From: Thiofaba sp039822285
GTDB lineage: Bacteria > Pseudomonadota > Gammaproteobacteria > Halothiobacillales > Halothiobacillaceae
Direction of reading: 5' to 3'
DNA length: 64,000 nt
Assembly (NCBI RefSeq): GCF_039822285.1
Contig: NZ_JBAJEY010000001.1
Location: forward strand, 186,001 to 250,000
The translations under genes and the position numbers were made by a program. Positions 1-8,841 of the stretch are shown piece by piece (positions within the stretch are counted from its first letter, which is position 1; each line of letters begins with the position of its first letter). The notes under the pieces are model-generated. The model was not told where the DNA came from and made no database searches. It saw nothing but the letters and a program-made list of their open reading frames with translations.

Positions 1-11
1 CAGGACGCCCA

Positions 12-1454
12 ATGCTCGCCACCTTTGTCATCCTTTATCTCGTCCTCTCCATTGCCATCGGCCTGATCGCCGCGCGGCACGTGCATTCGGCGGGGGACTA
101 CATCACCGCCGGGCGCAGCCTGCCGATCTACATCGTCACGGCGATGGTGTTCGCCACCTGGTTCGGGGCGGAGACGGTGCTGGGCATCCCGGCGACCTTC
201 CAGGAGGAAAATCTTGGCGGGCTGATCTCGGACCCGTTCGGCGCGGCGATCTGCCTGATCCTGTTCGGCCTCTTCTTCGCCAAGAAGCTGTACCGCCTGA
301 ACCTTCTGACCATCGGGGACTTCTATCGCAAGCGCTATAACCGCAAGGTGGAGGTGATCACGGGCATCGCGATCGCATTGTCTTACCTTGGCTGGGTGTC
401 GGCGCAGATCACCGCGCTGGGCGTGGTGTTCAACGTGCTGTCGGAAGGGGCGATTACCCAGGCGCAGGGGATCATGATCGGCGCGGCGGTGGTGTTCATC
501 TACACCGTCGTCGGCGGCATGTGGTCGGTGGCGATGACGACCTTCTTCCAGATGATCGTGATCGTGCTCGGGCTGTTCTACATCGCCTGGCTGGTCAGCG
601 GCATGACCGGTGGGGTGTGGCCTGTGGTGGAGCACGCGGCACACGCCGAGAAGTTCGTGTTCTGGCCGGAGCTGAGTGCGGTGGCCTGGCTGGCGTTCAT
701 CTCCGCGTTCCTGACCGTGGCGTTCGGTTCCATCCCGCAGCAGGACGTGTTTCAACGCGCCAACTCGTCGAAGAGCGCGGGCGTGGCGATGTGGGGCGCG
801 ATCCTGGGAGGCGTGTTCTACCTGCTGTTCGCCGCCGTGCCGCTGTACCTGACCTATTCGGCCAACCTGATTGATCCAGGTCTGGTGCAGCGCCTGTTGT
901 CCACGGATGCCGAAAGCATCCTGCCGGAGCTGATCAAGGGCCACCTGCCGTTGATCGCGCAGGTGATTTTCTACGGCGCGCTGCTGGCAGTGATCATGAG
1001 CACGGCGTCCGGCACCCTGCTGGCACCGTCCGTGACCCTGTCGGAGAACGTGCTCAAGGGTTGGCTATTCAAGGACGTGAAGGACACGGACATGCTGCGT
1101 ATCACGCGTTTCGTGGTGGCGGTGTTTGCCATGGCGGTGACGTTGTACGCGCTGTGGGCCCTGGAGAACGAGACCGGCATCCACGCCATGGTGGAGGCCT
1201 CCTACAAGGTGACCCTGGTGGTGGCCTTCGCGCCGCTGGTGTTCGGTTTGTACTGGAAGCGCGCCAGCACTTTGGGGGTCTATGTTTCCATCGCCGCGGG
1301 CCTTTCGGTCTGGCTGCCGCTGGAGTTCGTCATGCCGGATGCGGAGATCTCCCCGCATTTCTGGGGCTTCCTCGCCTCGATGGCCGGCATGGTTGTGGGG
1401 TCGTTGATGCGACCGGCTGGGCATGTCGCGAAGGCGCGCCCTGAGGCATCATGA
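12..1454 (+). CDS. Sodium:solute symporter family protein
   Basis: A 480-residue, strongly hydrophobic protein with about 13 predicted membrane segments, the size and layout of the SSS (SLC5-like) family that couples Na+ entry to uptake of a small solute. The N-terminus has the family pattern: a first helix, then GDYITAGRSLP and the WFGAETVLGIP stretch around residues 50-60. A short basic tail ends the protein. The substrate cannot be read from sequence; this branch is often annotated only as a sodium:solute symporter. The start lies 11 bases into the window, so any upstream partner gene is not visible. The next gene begins 53 bp downstream on the same strand. Confidence 0.88.
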   Translation: MLATFVILYLVLSIAIGLIAARHVHSAGDYITAGRSLPIYIVTAMVFATWFGAETVLGIPATFQEENLGGLISDPFGAAICLILFGLFFAKKLYRLNLLTIGDFYRKRYNRKVEVITGIAIALSYLGWVSAQITALGVVFNVLSEGAITQAQGIMIGAAVVFIYTVVGGMWSVAMTTFFQMIVIVLGLFYIAWLVSGMTGGVWPVVEHAAHAEKFVFWPELSAVAWLAFISAFLTVAFGSIPQQDVFQRANSSKSAGVAMWGAILGGVFYLLFAAVPLYLTYSANLIDPGLVQRLLSTDAESILPELIKGHLPLIAQVIFYGALLAVIMSTASGTLLAPSVTLSENVLKGWLFKDVKDTDMLRITRFVVAVFAMAVTLYALWALENETGIHAMVEASYKVTLVVAFAPLVFGLYWKRASTLGVYVSIAAGLSVWLPLEFVMPDAEISPHFWGFLASMAGMVVGSLMRPAGHVAKARPEAS

Positions 1455-1507
1455 TTTTCTGATATGATTTGCGGACTTTTTTTATCTTTTCTTATTGAAG
1501 GTTGACC

Positions 1508-1852
1508 ATGTCCGCTCTGCCGAACTGCCCGAAATGCGGCTCTGAATACACCTACGAGGATGGCACCATGCTCGTTTGCCCGGAGTGCGGGCATGAGTGG
1601 GCCAAGGACGCTGCTCCAGCCGAAGAGGCCAGCGATGTGCTGGTGGTCAAGGATGCGAACGGCAATATCCTGCAGGACGGCGACACGGTGACCGTGATCA
1701 AGGACCTGAAGGTCAAGGGTTCGTCCCTCGTGGTGAAAGTGGGCACCAAGGTGAAGGGTATCCGTCTGGTGGAGGGCGACCACAACATCGACTGCAAGAT
1801 CGACGGCATCGGGCCGATGAGCCTGAAGTCGGAGTTCGTGAAGAAGGGCTGA
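1508..1852 (+). CDS. yjdM: PhnA/YjdM-family zinc-ribbon protein
   Basis: A 114-residue soluble protein starting MSALPNCPKCGSEYTYEDG, with two CxxC pairs (CPKC near residue 8 and CPEC near residue 28) forming an N-terminal zinc ribbon. An SH3-like C-terminal domain follows (DGDTVTVIKDLKVKGSS). This is the PhnA/YjdM family. Despite the old name it is not a proven phosphonate enzyme, and its role remains unclear. An in-frame TTG two codons upstream is possible, but ATG at 1508 fits the family N-terminus. It stands convergent to the acetyltransferase gene, with only 15 bp between the two stop codons. Confidence 0.9.
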   Translation: MSALPNCPKCGSEYTYEDGTMLVCPECGHEWAKDAAPAEEASDVLVVKDANGNILQDGDTVTVIKDLKVKGSSLVVKVGTKVKGIRLVEGDHNIDCKIDGIGPMSLKSEFVKKG

Positions 1853-1867
1853 TGCGCCCAGGCTCCC

Positions 1868-4546
1868 TCAAAGCCTCCGGCTGACCCGCACCAGGTCTTC
1901 GTCCGATTCCAGCATCTGGCGGCTGAAGCCGAGCCGTTCCGCCAGCGCCAGCATGGAGCGGTTGCGCGGAAGCACCTCGCCAATCAGCTCGCGCACGCCA
2001 CGCTGGCGGGCTGATTCGATCAGAGCCTCGAGCAGCAGCGTGCCCACCCCAAGGCCGTGCCAGGCATCGGCCACCACCACGGCGAACTCGGCCGATTCGC
2101 CGTCCGGCTCAACGCTGTAGCGCGCCACGCCGATCTCCTCCTCCTGGCCGTCCTTCTCGAAGATGGCGACGAAGGCCATCTCGCGGTCGTAGTCGATCTG
2201 GGTGAAGCGCACCAGCATCTCGGGCGTCAGTTCCTCAATCGCACGCATGAAGCGCAGGTAGCGGCTTTCTTCGGACAGGCCGCGCACGAAAGCCTGCTCG
2301 ATCTCGGCATCCTCGGGGCGGATCGGCCGCAGGGTGATGGTTCGGCCATCGCTCAGCGCGGCCGTGCGCGCGAAGTGGGCGGGGTAGGGGTGGATCGCCA
2401 TGTGGGCGTAGGGCTCGGCCCCGTGCAGGGTGTCCGCCAGTTCGATGCGCGCGTCGACCGCCACCGCGCCGAGCTCGCCGGCGAGGAGGGGGTTGATGTC
2501 CAACGCGGCGATTTCCGGCAGCTCGCACACCATCTCCGAGACGCGCAGCAGGACCTGCTCGATCCGCTTCGGGTCCACCGCCGGGGCGTCGCGGAACTGC
2601 TCGAGCATGCGCGCGGCGCGGGTGCGGCGGACCAGGCGTTCGGCCAGGACACTGTTGAGCGGCGGCAGGGCGATCGCGCGGTCGCGCAGGACCTCGACCG
2701 CCGTCCCGCCCAGGCCGAAGGCGATGACTGGCCCGAACACCGGGTCGCGGGTGACGCCGATCAAGAGTTCGCGCTTGTGCCCGACCTCGGCCATGCGTTC
2801 GATGGTCACTCCCTCGATCTCGACCTCGGGATGGCGGGCACGGACCTGGTCCAGCATGTCCTGCACCTGCTGGCGCGCGCTCTGCACGCTGCGTACGTTC
2901 AGGCGCACCCCGCCCACGTCGCTCTTGTGGGTGAGGGCCGGTGCGCTGATCTTGAGGGCGACGGGAAAGCCGATGCTCTCCGCGGCAAGCATCGCCTCGT
3001 TCGGGGTGCGCGCGAGGATGCTCGGGTTGGTGGGGATGTGGAAGGCGGTCAGCACCGCCTTGGATTCGCGCGTGGTCAGGACCTTGCGCCCCTCGGTGCG
3101 TGCGGCCTGCAGGATGAGGCGCGCGCCCTCCACGTCCGCGGGCATGTCGTCGCTTAAGGGCCCCGGGGTCTGCATCAGCAGGCGCTGATTGCGGCGGTGG
3201 GCGACGAGGTAGGCCAGCGCCTCGACGGCGGTTTCCGGCGAGCGGAAGTGCGGTATGGAGGATTCGTCGAACAGGTTGCGGGCCTCGCTGACCAGGGTCT
3301 CGCCCATCCAGCAGGCCAGCACCGGCTTGCGGCTGGCCTTGGCCTGCTCGATCACCGCGCGGGCGCAGCCGGTGGGATCGGTCATCGCCTGTGGGGTGAG
3401 CAGCACCACCATCATGTCGACGGCGGGATCGGCCAGGCACAGGCGCACCGCCTCGCCGTAGCGCTCCGGGGTCGCGTCGCCGAGGATGTCGACAGGGTTG
3501 CCTTTCGACCAGTGGGCGGGCAGCACGGCGTCGAGCGACTCGACCGTCTGGGTTCCGAGCTGCGCGAGCGGCAGGGCGAGGTCGGCGGCGCGGTCGGTGG
3601 CCATCACCCCCGGTCCGCCACCGTTGGTCAGGATGAGCAGGTTCTCACCGCGCAGGCTGAGCCCTTGGGCCAGCGTCTGCGCGGCGGAGAACCATTGCGT
3701 GATGCGCTCCACGCGGACCACGCCGGCGCGTTCGAGGGCGGCGTCGAACACATCGTCGCCGCCAATCATGGCGCCCGTGTGGGTGGCTGCGGCATGCGCC
3801 CCCTCCGCGTGGCGGCCGGACTTGAGCACGATCACCGGCTTCATCCGCGCGGCGGCGCGCAGCCCGCTGAGGAAGCGGCGCGCATGGCGCACGCCCTCGA
3901 CGTAGAGCAGGATGCCGCGAGTCTGCGGGTCGAGGGCGAGGTAGTCGAGCACGTCGCCGAAATCGACGTCTGCCGCATCGCCGGTGGATGCGATGGCCGA
4001 GAAACCGATGCCACGCGCCTGGGCCCAGTCGAGCACGGCCGTCACCAAGGCGCCGGACTGCGACACGAGCGCGAGCTGCCCGGGCAGGGCCTGGTTGTGG
4101 CTGAAGGTGGCATTCAGGCCGATGGCAGGGCGCATGATGCCAAGGCAGTTGGGGCCGATCAGGCGCATGCGAAAGCGTTGGGCGATCTCGACGCATTCGC
4201 GCTGCAGGCGCTGGCCGTCCACACCGGCCTCACCGAAGCCTGCGGAGAGGATCACCGCCCCCTTGAGCCCCGCCTCGCCGCACTGGCGCAGAATGTTGGG
4301 CACAGTCGGCGCGGGGGTGGCGATGACGGCGAGATCGACGTCGTGTTCGATCCGGCTCAAGTCTGCATGGCAGGGCAATCCCTGCACCTGCTCGTGCTTG
4401 GGGTTGATCGGCACGATCGCGCCCTTGAAGCCCGCCTTGATCAGGTTGGCGAGGACCATCGCACCGACCGAGCCCTCGCGCTCGCTCGCGCCGAACAGGG
4501 CCACGCCACGCGGGTTGAAGAGCTGTTCCAGGATGTGAGCGCCCAT
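1868..4546 (-). CDS. pat: Pat-type protein lysine acetyltransferase (NDP-forming acyl-CoA synthetase-like domain plus GNAT)
   Basis: An 892-residue fusion. Residues about 1-450 resemble the CoA-binding and ligase halves of NDP-forming acyl-CoA synthetases (FNPRGVALFGASEREGSVG, later ATHTGAMIGGDD). Residues about 490-710 form an ATP-grasp subdomain (IGFPVALKISAPALTHKSDVGGV). Residues about 730-890 are a GNAT acetyltransferase with the acetyl-CoA loop WHGLGVGTLLLEAL. Size and order match Salmonella Pat and E. coli PatZ/YfiQ, which acetylate lysines, notably that of acetyl-CoA synthetase. A His is present in the THTG motif, so residual ligase chemistry cannot be excluded by eye. It is divergent from a deacetylase-family gene. 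Confidence 0.9.
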   Translation of the reverse strand: MGAHILEQLFNPRGVALFGASEREGSVGAMVLANLIKAGFKGAIVPINPKHEQVQGLPCHADLSRIEHDVDLAVIATPAPTVPNILRQCGEAGLKGAVILSAGFGEAGVDGQRLQRECVEIAQRFRMRLIGPNCLGIMRPAIGLNATFSHNQALPGQLALVSQSGALVTAVLDWAQARGIGFSAIASTGDAADVDFGDVLDYLALDPQTRGILLYVEGVRHARRFLSGLRAAARMKPVIVLKSGRHAEGAHAAATHTGAMIGGDDVFDAALERAGVVRVERITQWFSAAQTLAQGLSLRGENLLILTNGGGPGVMATDRAADLALPLAQLGTQTVESLDAVLPAHWSKGNPVDILGDATPERYGEAVRLCLADPAVDMMVVLLTPQAMTDPTGCARAVIEQAKASRKPVLACWMGETLVSEARNLFDESSIPHFRSPETAVEALAYLVAHRRNQRLLMQTPGPLSDDMPADVEGARLILQAARTEGRKVLTTRESKAVLTAFHIPTNPSILARTPNEAMLAAESIGFPVALKISAPALTHKSDVGGVRLNVRSVQSARQQVQDMLDQVRARHPEVEIEGVTIERMAEVGHKRELLIGVTRDPVFGPVIAFGLGGTAVEVLRDRAIALPPLNSVLAERLVRRTRAARMLEQFRDAPAVDPKRIEQVLLRVSEMVCELPEIAALDINPLLAGELGAVAVDARIELADTLHGAEPYAHMAIHPYPAHFARTAALSDGRTITLRPIRPEDAEIEQAFVRGLSEESRYLRFMRAIEELTPEMLVRFTQIDYDREMAFVAIFEKDGQEEEIGVARYSVEPDGESAEFAVVVADAWHGLGVGTLLLEALIESARQRGVRELIGEVLPRNRSMLALAERLGFSRQMLESDEDLVRVSRRL

Positions 4547-4605
4547 AATCCTTCATTTCCCTGCCATGATTGGCTTACATGATGACGGAAAAGGATGGCG
4601 CCTGC

Positions 4606-5529
4606 ATGAATCTCGCCCTGATCACCCATCCCGACTGCTTGCGGCACAGCAATGGACCGCATCATCCGGAAAACGCCGGCCGACTCGAGGCCATCTTCGA
4701 CCACCTCATCGCCACCGGCCTCGACCCCTGGCTGGTGCACCTGAGCGCGCCGCAGGCGACGCACGAGGACCTGCTGCTCGCCCATGATGCCCGCTATGTC
4801 GACCGCCTGTTCGAACTCGCCCCGGCCACCGGCATGGTGGAAATCGATGGCGACACGGCAATGAACCCGTACACCCTGCCGGCCGCCCTGCGCGCGGCAG
4901 GCAGCGGGATCGCGGCGGTGGATTGGGTGCTGGAGCAGGCCGGCCGGCGAGCCTTTTGCGCCATCCGCCCGCCGGGACATCATGCGGGGAGGGCACGGCC
5001 TGCCGGCTTCTGCCTGTTCAATAACGTGGCCATCGCCGCCCGGTACGCGCTGGAGCGGAAGGGACTGACGCGGGTGGCCATCGTCGATTTCGACGTCCAT
5101 CACGGCGATGGCACCGAGGACATCGTTGCGGGGGATCCCCGCATCCTATTCTGCTCAAGCTTTCAGCATCCCTTCTACCCGCACTCAGGCACGCCACCGA
5201 GGGCAGACAACTGCCTGCCTGTGCCCTTGCCCGCCGGCGCGGCGGGCCCTGCCTGGCGCGAGGCGGTCGCGGCAAGCTGGTTCGAGCGGCTCACGACCCA
5301 TGCGCCCCAGCTGATCCTCGTTTCCGCGGGCTTTGACGGCCACCGTGAGGACGACATGTCCCACTTCGGCTTGGTGGAGGATGACTATGCCTGGCTTACC
5401 GGGGAGGTGGTGCGCATCGCCGCGCGTCATGGCGAGGGACAGGTCGTCTCCATGCTGGAAGGCGGTTACGCGCCGAATGCCCTCGCGCGTAGCGTGGCTG
5501 CCCACCTGCGTGCCTTGATGGATAATTGA
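4606..5529 (+). CDS. Histone deacetylase family protein (AcuC/HDAC-like amidohydrolase)
   Basis: A 307-residue zinc amidohydrolase of the arginase/deacetylase fold. Visible motifs are the N-terminal THPDCLRHSNGPHHPE, the catalytic His pair in RPPGHHAGRA (near residue 120), the metal-binding FDVHHGDGTED (near residue 160) and SAGFDGHREDD (near residue 240). Bacterial members remove acetyl groups from protein lysine or from acetylpolyamines. The start at 4606 is chosen because AAGGA sits 10 bp upstream and the family N-terminus begins there; upstream ATGs at 4579 and 4582 are alternatives. It is head to head with pat (59 bp between start codons), suggesting a writer/eraser pair, which is inference. 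Confidence 0.9.
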   Translation: MNLALITHPDCLRHSNGPHHPENAGRLEAIFDHLIATGLDPWLVHLSAPQATHEDLLLAHDARYVDRLFELAPATGMVEIDGDTAMNPYTLPAALRAAGSGIAAVDWVLEQAGRRAFCAIRPPGHHAGRARPAGFCLFNNVAIAARYALERKGLTRVAIVDFDVHHGDGTEDIVAGDPRILFCSSFQHPFYPHSGTPPRADNCLPVPLPAGAAGPAWREAVAASWFERLTTHAPQLILVSAGFDGHREDDMSHFGLVEDDYAWLTGEVVRIAARHGEGQVVSMLEGGYAPNALARSVAAHLRALMDN

Positions 5530-5537
5530 ACGCCATG

Positions 5538-5564
5538 AAAAAAGCCGGTGGTTTTGCCACCGGC
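5538..5564 (-). terminator. Rho-independent terminator of the 5594-5986 gene
   Basis: An 8-bp perfect stem (GCCGGTGG at 5544-5551 paired with CCACCGGC at 5557-5564) has a 5-base loop. Read on the minus strand it is followed by a run of six T. It lies 30 bp after the stop of the minus-strand gene and 15 bp after the stop of the convergent deacetylase gene, so it probably serves both. Confidence 0.82.
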
Positions 5565-5593
5565 CCCGGGGATGCTCAGGCAGGGATACCCGA

Positions 5594-5986
5594 TCAGGCG
5601 TTGCGCAGGCCTTTGACCCATGCCTCCATCGCCTGGGTGGCGACCGGCATCGGCGGCTCCATGAAGTTGATTACGAACTTGTCGCCAAGGTCGGCCACGC
5701 CGATGGAGCGGGGGCGCACCGCCATCACGTGCGGGTTGGGCAGGGCGGTGCCGAAGCAGAACACGATCAGCTTGGCATCCTTGATGTTCTCCGCCACCTG
5801 CCCCTCGGGCAGGCCCTTGGTATGGGCATAGTGGTCGAAGATGCCGATGAAGGCGGCGACCGGGTGGGCGTCAATCTTCTCCTTCAGGTGGGCGATGATG
5901 GCGTCCACGCTCTGGAAGGTGGTCTCGGACTTGGGCAGCTCCAGTTCGAACACCGGATACTTTTCCATCAGGACGGTCTGTTTCAT
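5594..5986 (-). CDS. Conserved hypothetical protein (possibly DUF6858)
   Basis: A 130-residue soluble protein with no signal peptide or membrane segment. It starts MKQTVLMEKYPVFELELPK, preceded by a good ribosome site (GAGGA, 8-9 bp upstream on the minus strand). It resembles small conserved proteins containing KYPxFELE, FDHYAHTK, FCFGxxLPNP and VRPRSIGV motifs, which I tentatively recall as DUF6858; that assignment is from memory and unsure. No catalytic signature is evident. It is a single-gene unit with its own terminator, divergent from fieF with a 53-bp AT-rich gap. Confidence 0.75.
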   Translation of the reverse strand: MKQTVLMEKYPVFELELPKSETTFQSVDAIIAHLKEKIDAHPVAAFIGIFDHYAHTKGLPEGQVAENIKDAKLIVFCFGTALPNPHVMAVRPRSIGVADLGDKFVINFMEPPMPVATQAMEAWVKGLRNA

Positions 5987-6039
5987 GGCTGTTTCCTCGA
6001 TAAAATTGATGCTCGATAACGCAAGCTAATTATTAACCC

Positions 6040-6957
6040 ATGCCGTCCGCTTCGTCCAATCCCGAGTTCCAGGCTCGGTTGTTGCGCCTTGCCACGTGGG
6101 CCAGCCTGGCCACCGCACTGGTCCTGATCGCGGCCAAGCTGGGCGGTTGGTGGCTGACCGATTCGGTCAGCCTGCTTGCATCCCTACTCGACTCTTCCGC
6201 CGACCTCGTCGCCTCGCTGCTGACCTTCCTCGCGGTGCGCTGGTCGCTGGTTCCACCGGACCATGACCACCGTTTCGGTCATGGCAAGGCCGAGGCGCTC
6301 GCGGCCCTTGCCCAGTCGATGTTCATCCTCGGCTCGGCCGTGATGCTCAGCCTGCAGGGGCTGGACCGCCTGATCCATCCCCAGCCCCTGAAGCAGAGTG
6401 AGATCGGCCTGGTGGTGATGGGATTCTCCATCGCCCTCACCCTGGCGCTGGTGACCTTCCAGTACAGTGTGGCGCGTCGCACCGGATCGACCGCGATCCG
6501 CGCCGATGCCCTGCATTATGTGACCGACCTGCTGTCGGGCGTCGCGGTCATTGCCGCCCTGCTCCTGAGCCAGTGGGGTTTCCCGCGCGCCGATGCCATC
6601 ATCGGCCTGCTGATCGCCGCCTACGTGGCCCGGAGCGCGATCCAGATCGCGCGCGACGCGCTGGACCAACTGATGGACCGCGAACTGCCCGCCGCGATCG
6701 GCGAACAGGTCCGCGCCCTGGCCCTTGGGGTCCCGGGCGTGCGCGGCATTGCCAGCCTGCGCACGCGCCAGTCCGGCAGCATCTATTTCTTCGAGGTGTA
6801 CGTCGTACTCGACGATGCGATCACCCTGCGGGCGGCGCACGACGTTGGCGATGAGGTGCGGGCCGCGATCCAGGGCGCCTTCCCCGGCGCCGACATCGTG
6901 ATCCACGAAGAGCCGGCCAGCGTGCTTGGGCCAAGCGCCCGGACTGCGGCACAATAG
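6040..6957 (+). CDS. fieF: Cation diffusion facilitator, FieF-type (ferrous iron/zinc efflux)
   Basis: A 305-residue inner-membrane antiporter with six predicted helices and a cytoplasmic C-terminal domain (from about residue 210). Transport-site residues known from E. coli FieF are recognisable: the DSSAD pair in helix 2 (near residues 45-50) and HYVTD in helix 5. HDHRFGHGKAEALAALAQSMFI follows helix 2, as in FieF. It exports Fe2+ or Zn2+ in exchange for protons. The C-terminal region ends in a HEEP metal-site-like motif. It is followed by the DHH gene after 26 bp, so co-transcription is plausible. Confidence 0.92.
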   Translation: MPSASSNPEFQARLLRLATWASLATALVLIAAKLGGWWLTDSVSLLASLLDSSADLVASLLTFLAVRWSLVPPDHDHRFGHGKAEALAALAQSMFILGSAVMLSLQGLDRLIHPQPLKQSEIGLVVMGFSIALTLALVTFQYSVARRTGSTAIRADALHYVTDLLSGVAVIAALLLSQWGFPRADAIIGLLIAAYVARSAIQIARDALDQLMDRELPAAIGEQVRALALGVPGVRGIASLRTRQSGSIYFFEVYVVLDDAITLRAAHDVGDEVRAAIQGAFPGADIVIHEEPASVLGPSARTAAQ

Positions 6958-6983
6958 CCGGCCCTCTCAACACCCCCTGCCGC

Positions 6984-8171
6984 ATGACCACGCCCACCCT
7001 GCCGAACCGCGACGTTCTCCTTTTCCACCTCAGCCACAACGACCTCGACGGTTACGGCGCGCAATACATGACCCGTGCCGCGGGTTTCCGCGCCCGCTAC
7101 TACAACGCCGACTACCGCGACGTGCCGGCGGTGCTTGAGCGCATCTTCGCCGACATGGCCAAGGTCCGCGAGCCGGCCATGCTGCTGATCACCGACCTCA
7201 ACCTGACCGCCGAGCAGGCCGACATGGTGGCTCGCCGCATCCAGGGCATGGGAGGCAGCGAATCGACAGCCCCCAGCGTTGCCCCGGCCAGGAACGGACT
7301 GCTCAGCCCGGACATGGCGGCCATGCTCAAACAGTCCATCGTGGGCACGCGGCCCCAACCCGAAGTCATGCTCCTGGACCACCACGCCACGGGCGAGGAC
7401 GCCGCCGAGAAGCACGCCTGGTATCACCTGGACACCAGCCGCTGCGCCAGCCGCCTGGCCTTCGAGGCCGTCGCGCCCTACCTGGACGATGCGGCGCGCG
7501 CGCTCTACGCCGCGCGGGCCGACTTCATCGACGTCGGTGACCGCTGGCTGAAGGACGATGCGCGCTTCCACCGTTCCATCTTCCTCATCGGCCTGATGAT
7601 GGAGGATGACCAGCTCGCCCCGCCGCTGGACGAGCTCAAGCGCGAATACCGCTTCCACCTGATGGACGCCTTCTTCCGACGCATGGAGGAGGGCGCGAGC
7701 CTGGAGGCGCTGGAGCGCGCGGTGTACGACTTCCGCAAGGACTTTCTCAAGGGCCGGGTGGAGGAGGGCGTGTACAACGACCACGAGACCCCGCTGAAGG
7801 ACAAGTTCCACAAGCTCTCCGCGCTGATGCTTCCGGAGGGTTCGGTGCCCATGCTGCTCATCGACGGCTACCGCGCCGGCATCTTCTTCAACTGGCCGCA
7901 CGATGTGTTCCGCGGCGTGGTGATGGAGCTGATGGAGAACCAGGGCAAGATGGACATGGCCATCCGCGTGGGTGGCAACGGCCGGATGTCGCTGCGCTCC
8001 AACGACGGCGTGGACGTCGGCATCATCGCCGGCCGTTACTTCGAGGGCGGCGGCCACCCCGGCGCGGCCGGCGGCGTGCTCAAGGACACCCGCCTGAAGG
8101 ATGTGAACCAGGCCATCCGCTCCATCAGCCAGGCCATCGTCGAGCGCAAGGGCGAGGTCAAGCCGCTCTAA
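6984..8171 (+). CDS. DHH-family phosphoesterase
   Basis: A 395-residue protein with the DHH motifs in order: SHNDLDGYG near residue 18 (motif I), LLITDLN (II), LLDHHATGED (III, the DHH signature) and, near the C-terminus, a DHHA1-type GGGHPGAAGG loop that binds the substrate phosphate end. DHH/DHHA1 proteins are Mn2+-dependent phosphodiesterases acting on nanoRNA, pAp or cyclic dinucleotides; which of these applies is not determinable here. It lies between fieF and greB, with 6 bp to the latter, suggesting an operon with greB. Confidence 0.85.
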   Translation: MTTPTLPNRDVLLFHLSHNDLDGYGAQYMTRAAGFRARYYNADYRDVPAVLERIFADMAKVREPAMLLITDLNLTAEQADMVARRIQGMGGSESTAPSVAPARNGLLSPDMAAMLKQSIVGTRPQPEVMLLDHHATGEDAAEKHAWYHLDTSRCASRLAFEAVAPYLDDAARALYAARADFIDVGDRWLKDDARFHRSIFLIGLMMEDDQLAPPLDELKREYRFHLMDAFFRRMEEGASLEALERAVYDFRKDFLKGRVEEGVYNDHETPLKDKFHKLSALMLPEGSVPMLLIDGYRAGIFFNWPHDVFRGVVMELMENQGKMDMAIRVGGNGRMSLRSNDGVDVGIIAGRYFEGGGHPGAAGGVLKDTRLKDVNQAIRSISQAIVERKGEVKPL

Positions 8172-8177
8172 ACCACG

Positions 8178-8654
8178 ATGTTCCCCTCCAAGTACATCAC
8201 CCCCGAGGGCCATGCCCGCCTGCTGGCGGAGCTGGACGACCTGTGGCGCGTGCAGCGCCCCAAGGTCGTGCAGGCAGTGACCGAGGCCGCCGCGCTGGGC
8301 GACCGTTCGGAGAATGCCGAATACATCTACGGCAAGAAGATGCTGCGCGAGATCGACCGCCGCGTACGCTTCCTGCGCAAGCGGCTGGACGGCATGGTGG
8401 TGGTGTCCTCCCCACCCTCCGATCCCAACCGCATCTTCTTCGGTGCCTGGGTGAGGCTTGAGGACGAGGAGGGGCAGACCATGGAGGTGCGCATCGTCGG
8501 CCCGGATGAATTCGATCCCAAGCGCAACTGGATCAGCCTCGACTCCCCCATGGCCCGTGCCCTGATGCGCAAGCAGGTGGACGATGAGGTGATCGTGCAC
8601 ACCCCTGCGGGGGAGAAGAGCTACGTCATCCTCGGCATACGCTATGCGCCCTGA
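8178..8654 (+). CDS. greB: Transcription elongation factor GreB
   Basis: A 158-residue Gre factor. The N-terminal coiled coil carries the acidic tip LGDRSENAEYIYGKK near residues 41-55 (the D and E that deliver Mg2+ into the polymerase active site). The C-terminal FKBP-like domain contains GAWVRLEDEEG and ends VILGIRYAP. The basic patch REIDRRVRFLRKRL is characteristic of GreB rather than GreA. It rescues backtracked RNA polymerase by stimulating transcript cleavage. It begins 6 bp after the DHH gene stop. Confidence 0.95.
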   Translation: MFPSKYITPEGHARLLAELDDLWRVQRPKVVQAVTEAAALGDRSENAEYIYGKKMLREIDRRVRFLRKRLDGMVVVSSPPSDPNRIFFGAWVRLEDEEGQTMEVRIVGPDEFDPKRNWISLDSPMARALMRKQVDDEVIVHTPAGEKSYVILGIRYAP

Positions 8655-8741
8655 TCACTCCCCCAGGGCCGTTGCACGAAGCTCGTCTCCAGCGCACGCC
8701 GATCATGTTGTATGTCCTTGGTTTGGCCTTAGGAGGCCCGC

Positions 8742-8777
8742 CCGAGAAGTCAATCACAGCAAGTGATTGATTCTCGG
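8742..8777. repeat. Strong inverted repeat downstream of greB (hairpin 1)
   Basis: CCGAGAA (8742-8748), one unpaired G, then TCAATCAC (8750-8757), a 5-base loop, GTGATTGA (8763-8770) and TTCTCGG (8771-8777). This gives a 15-bp stem with one bulge. It lies in the 275-bp convergent gap between greB and the DUF2339 gene and has no T-run on either side, so it is not a standard terminator. Confidence 0.75.
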
Positions 8778-8811
8778 AGCCCGTCGTGGGCGTGTACCGC
8801 GACAAGGCGAG

Positions 8812-8841
8812 TTTCGAAAGGGCAGGACAGCCCTTTCGAAA
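8812..8841. repeat. Perfect 12-bp inverted repeat (hairpin 2) between greB and the DUF2339 gene
   Basis: TTTCGAAAGGGC at 8812-8823 and GCCCTTTCGAAA at 8830-8841 are exact complements around a 6-base loop. Together with hairpin 1 it accounts for most of the 275-bp gap 8655-8929, in which I see no gene. It could act as a bidirectional transcription barrier or be one copy of a dispersed extragenic palindrome. Confidence 0.75.

Noticed and set aside
6783..8600. A 605-codon minus-strand frame over fieF, the DHH gene and greB
   Set aside because: All three plus-strand genes have full family motifs; the reverse frame is a codon-bias artefact.
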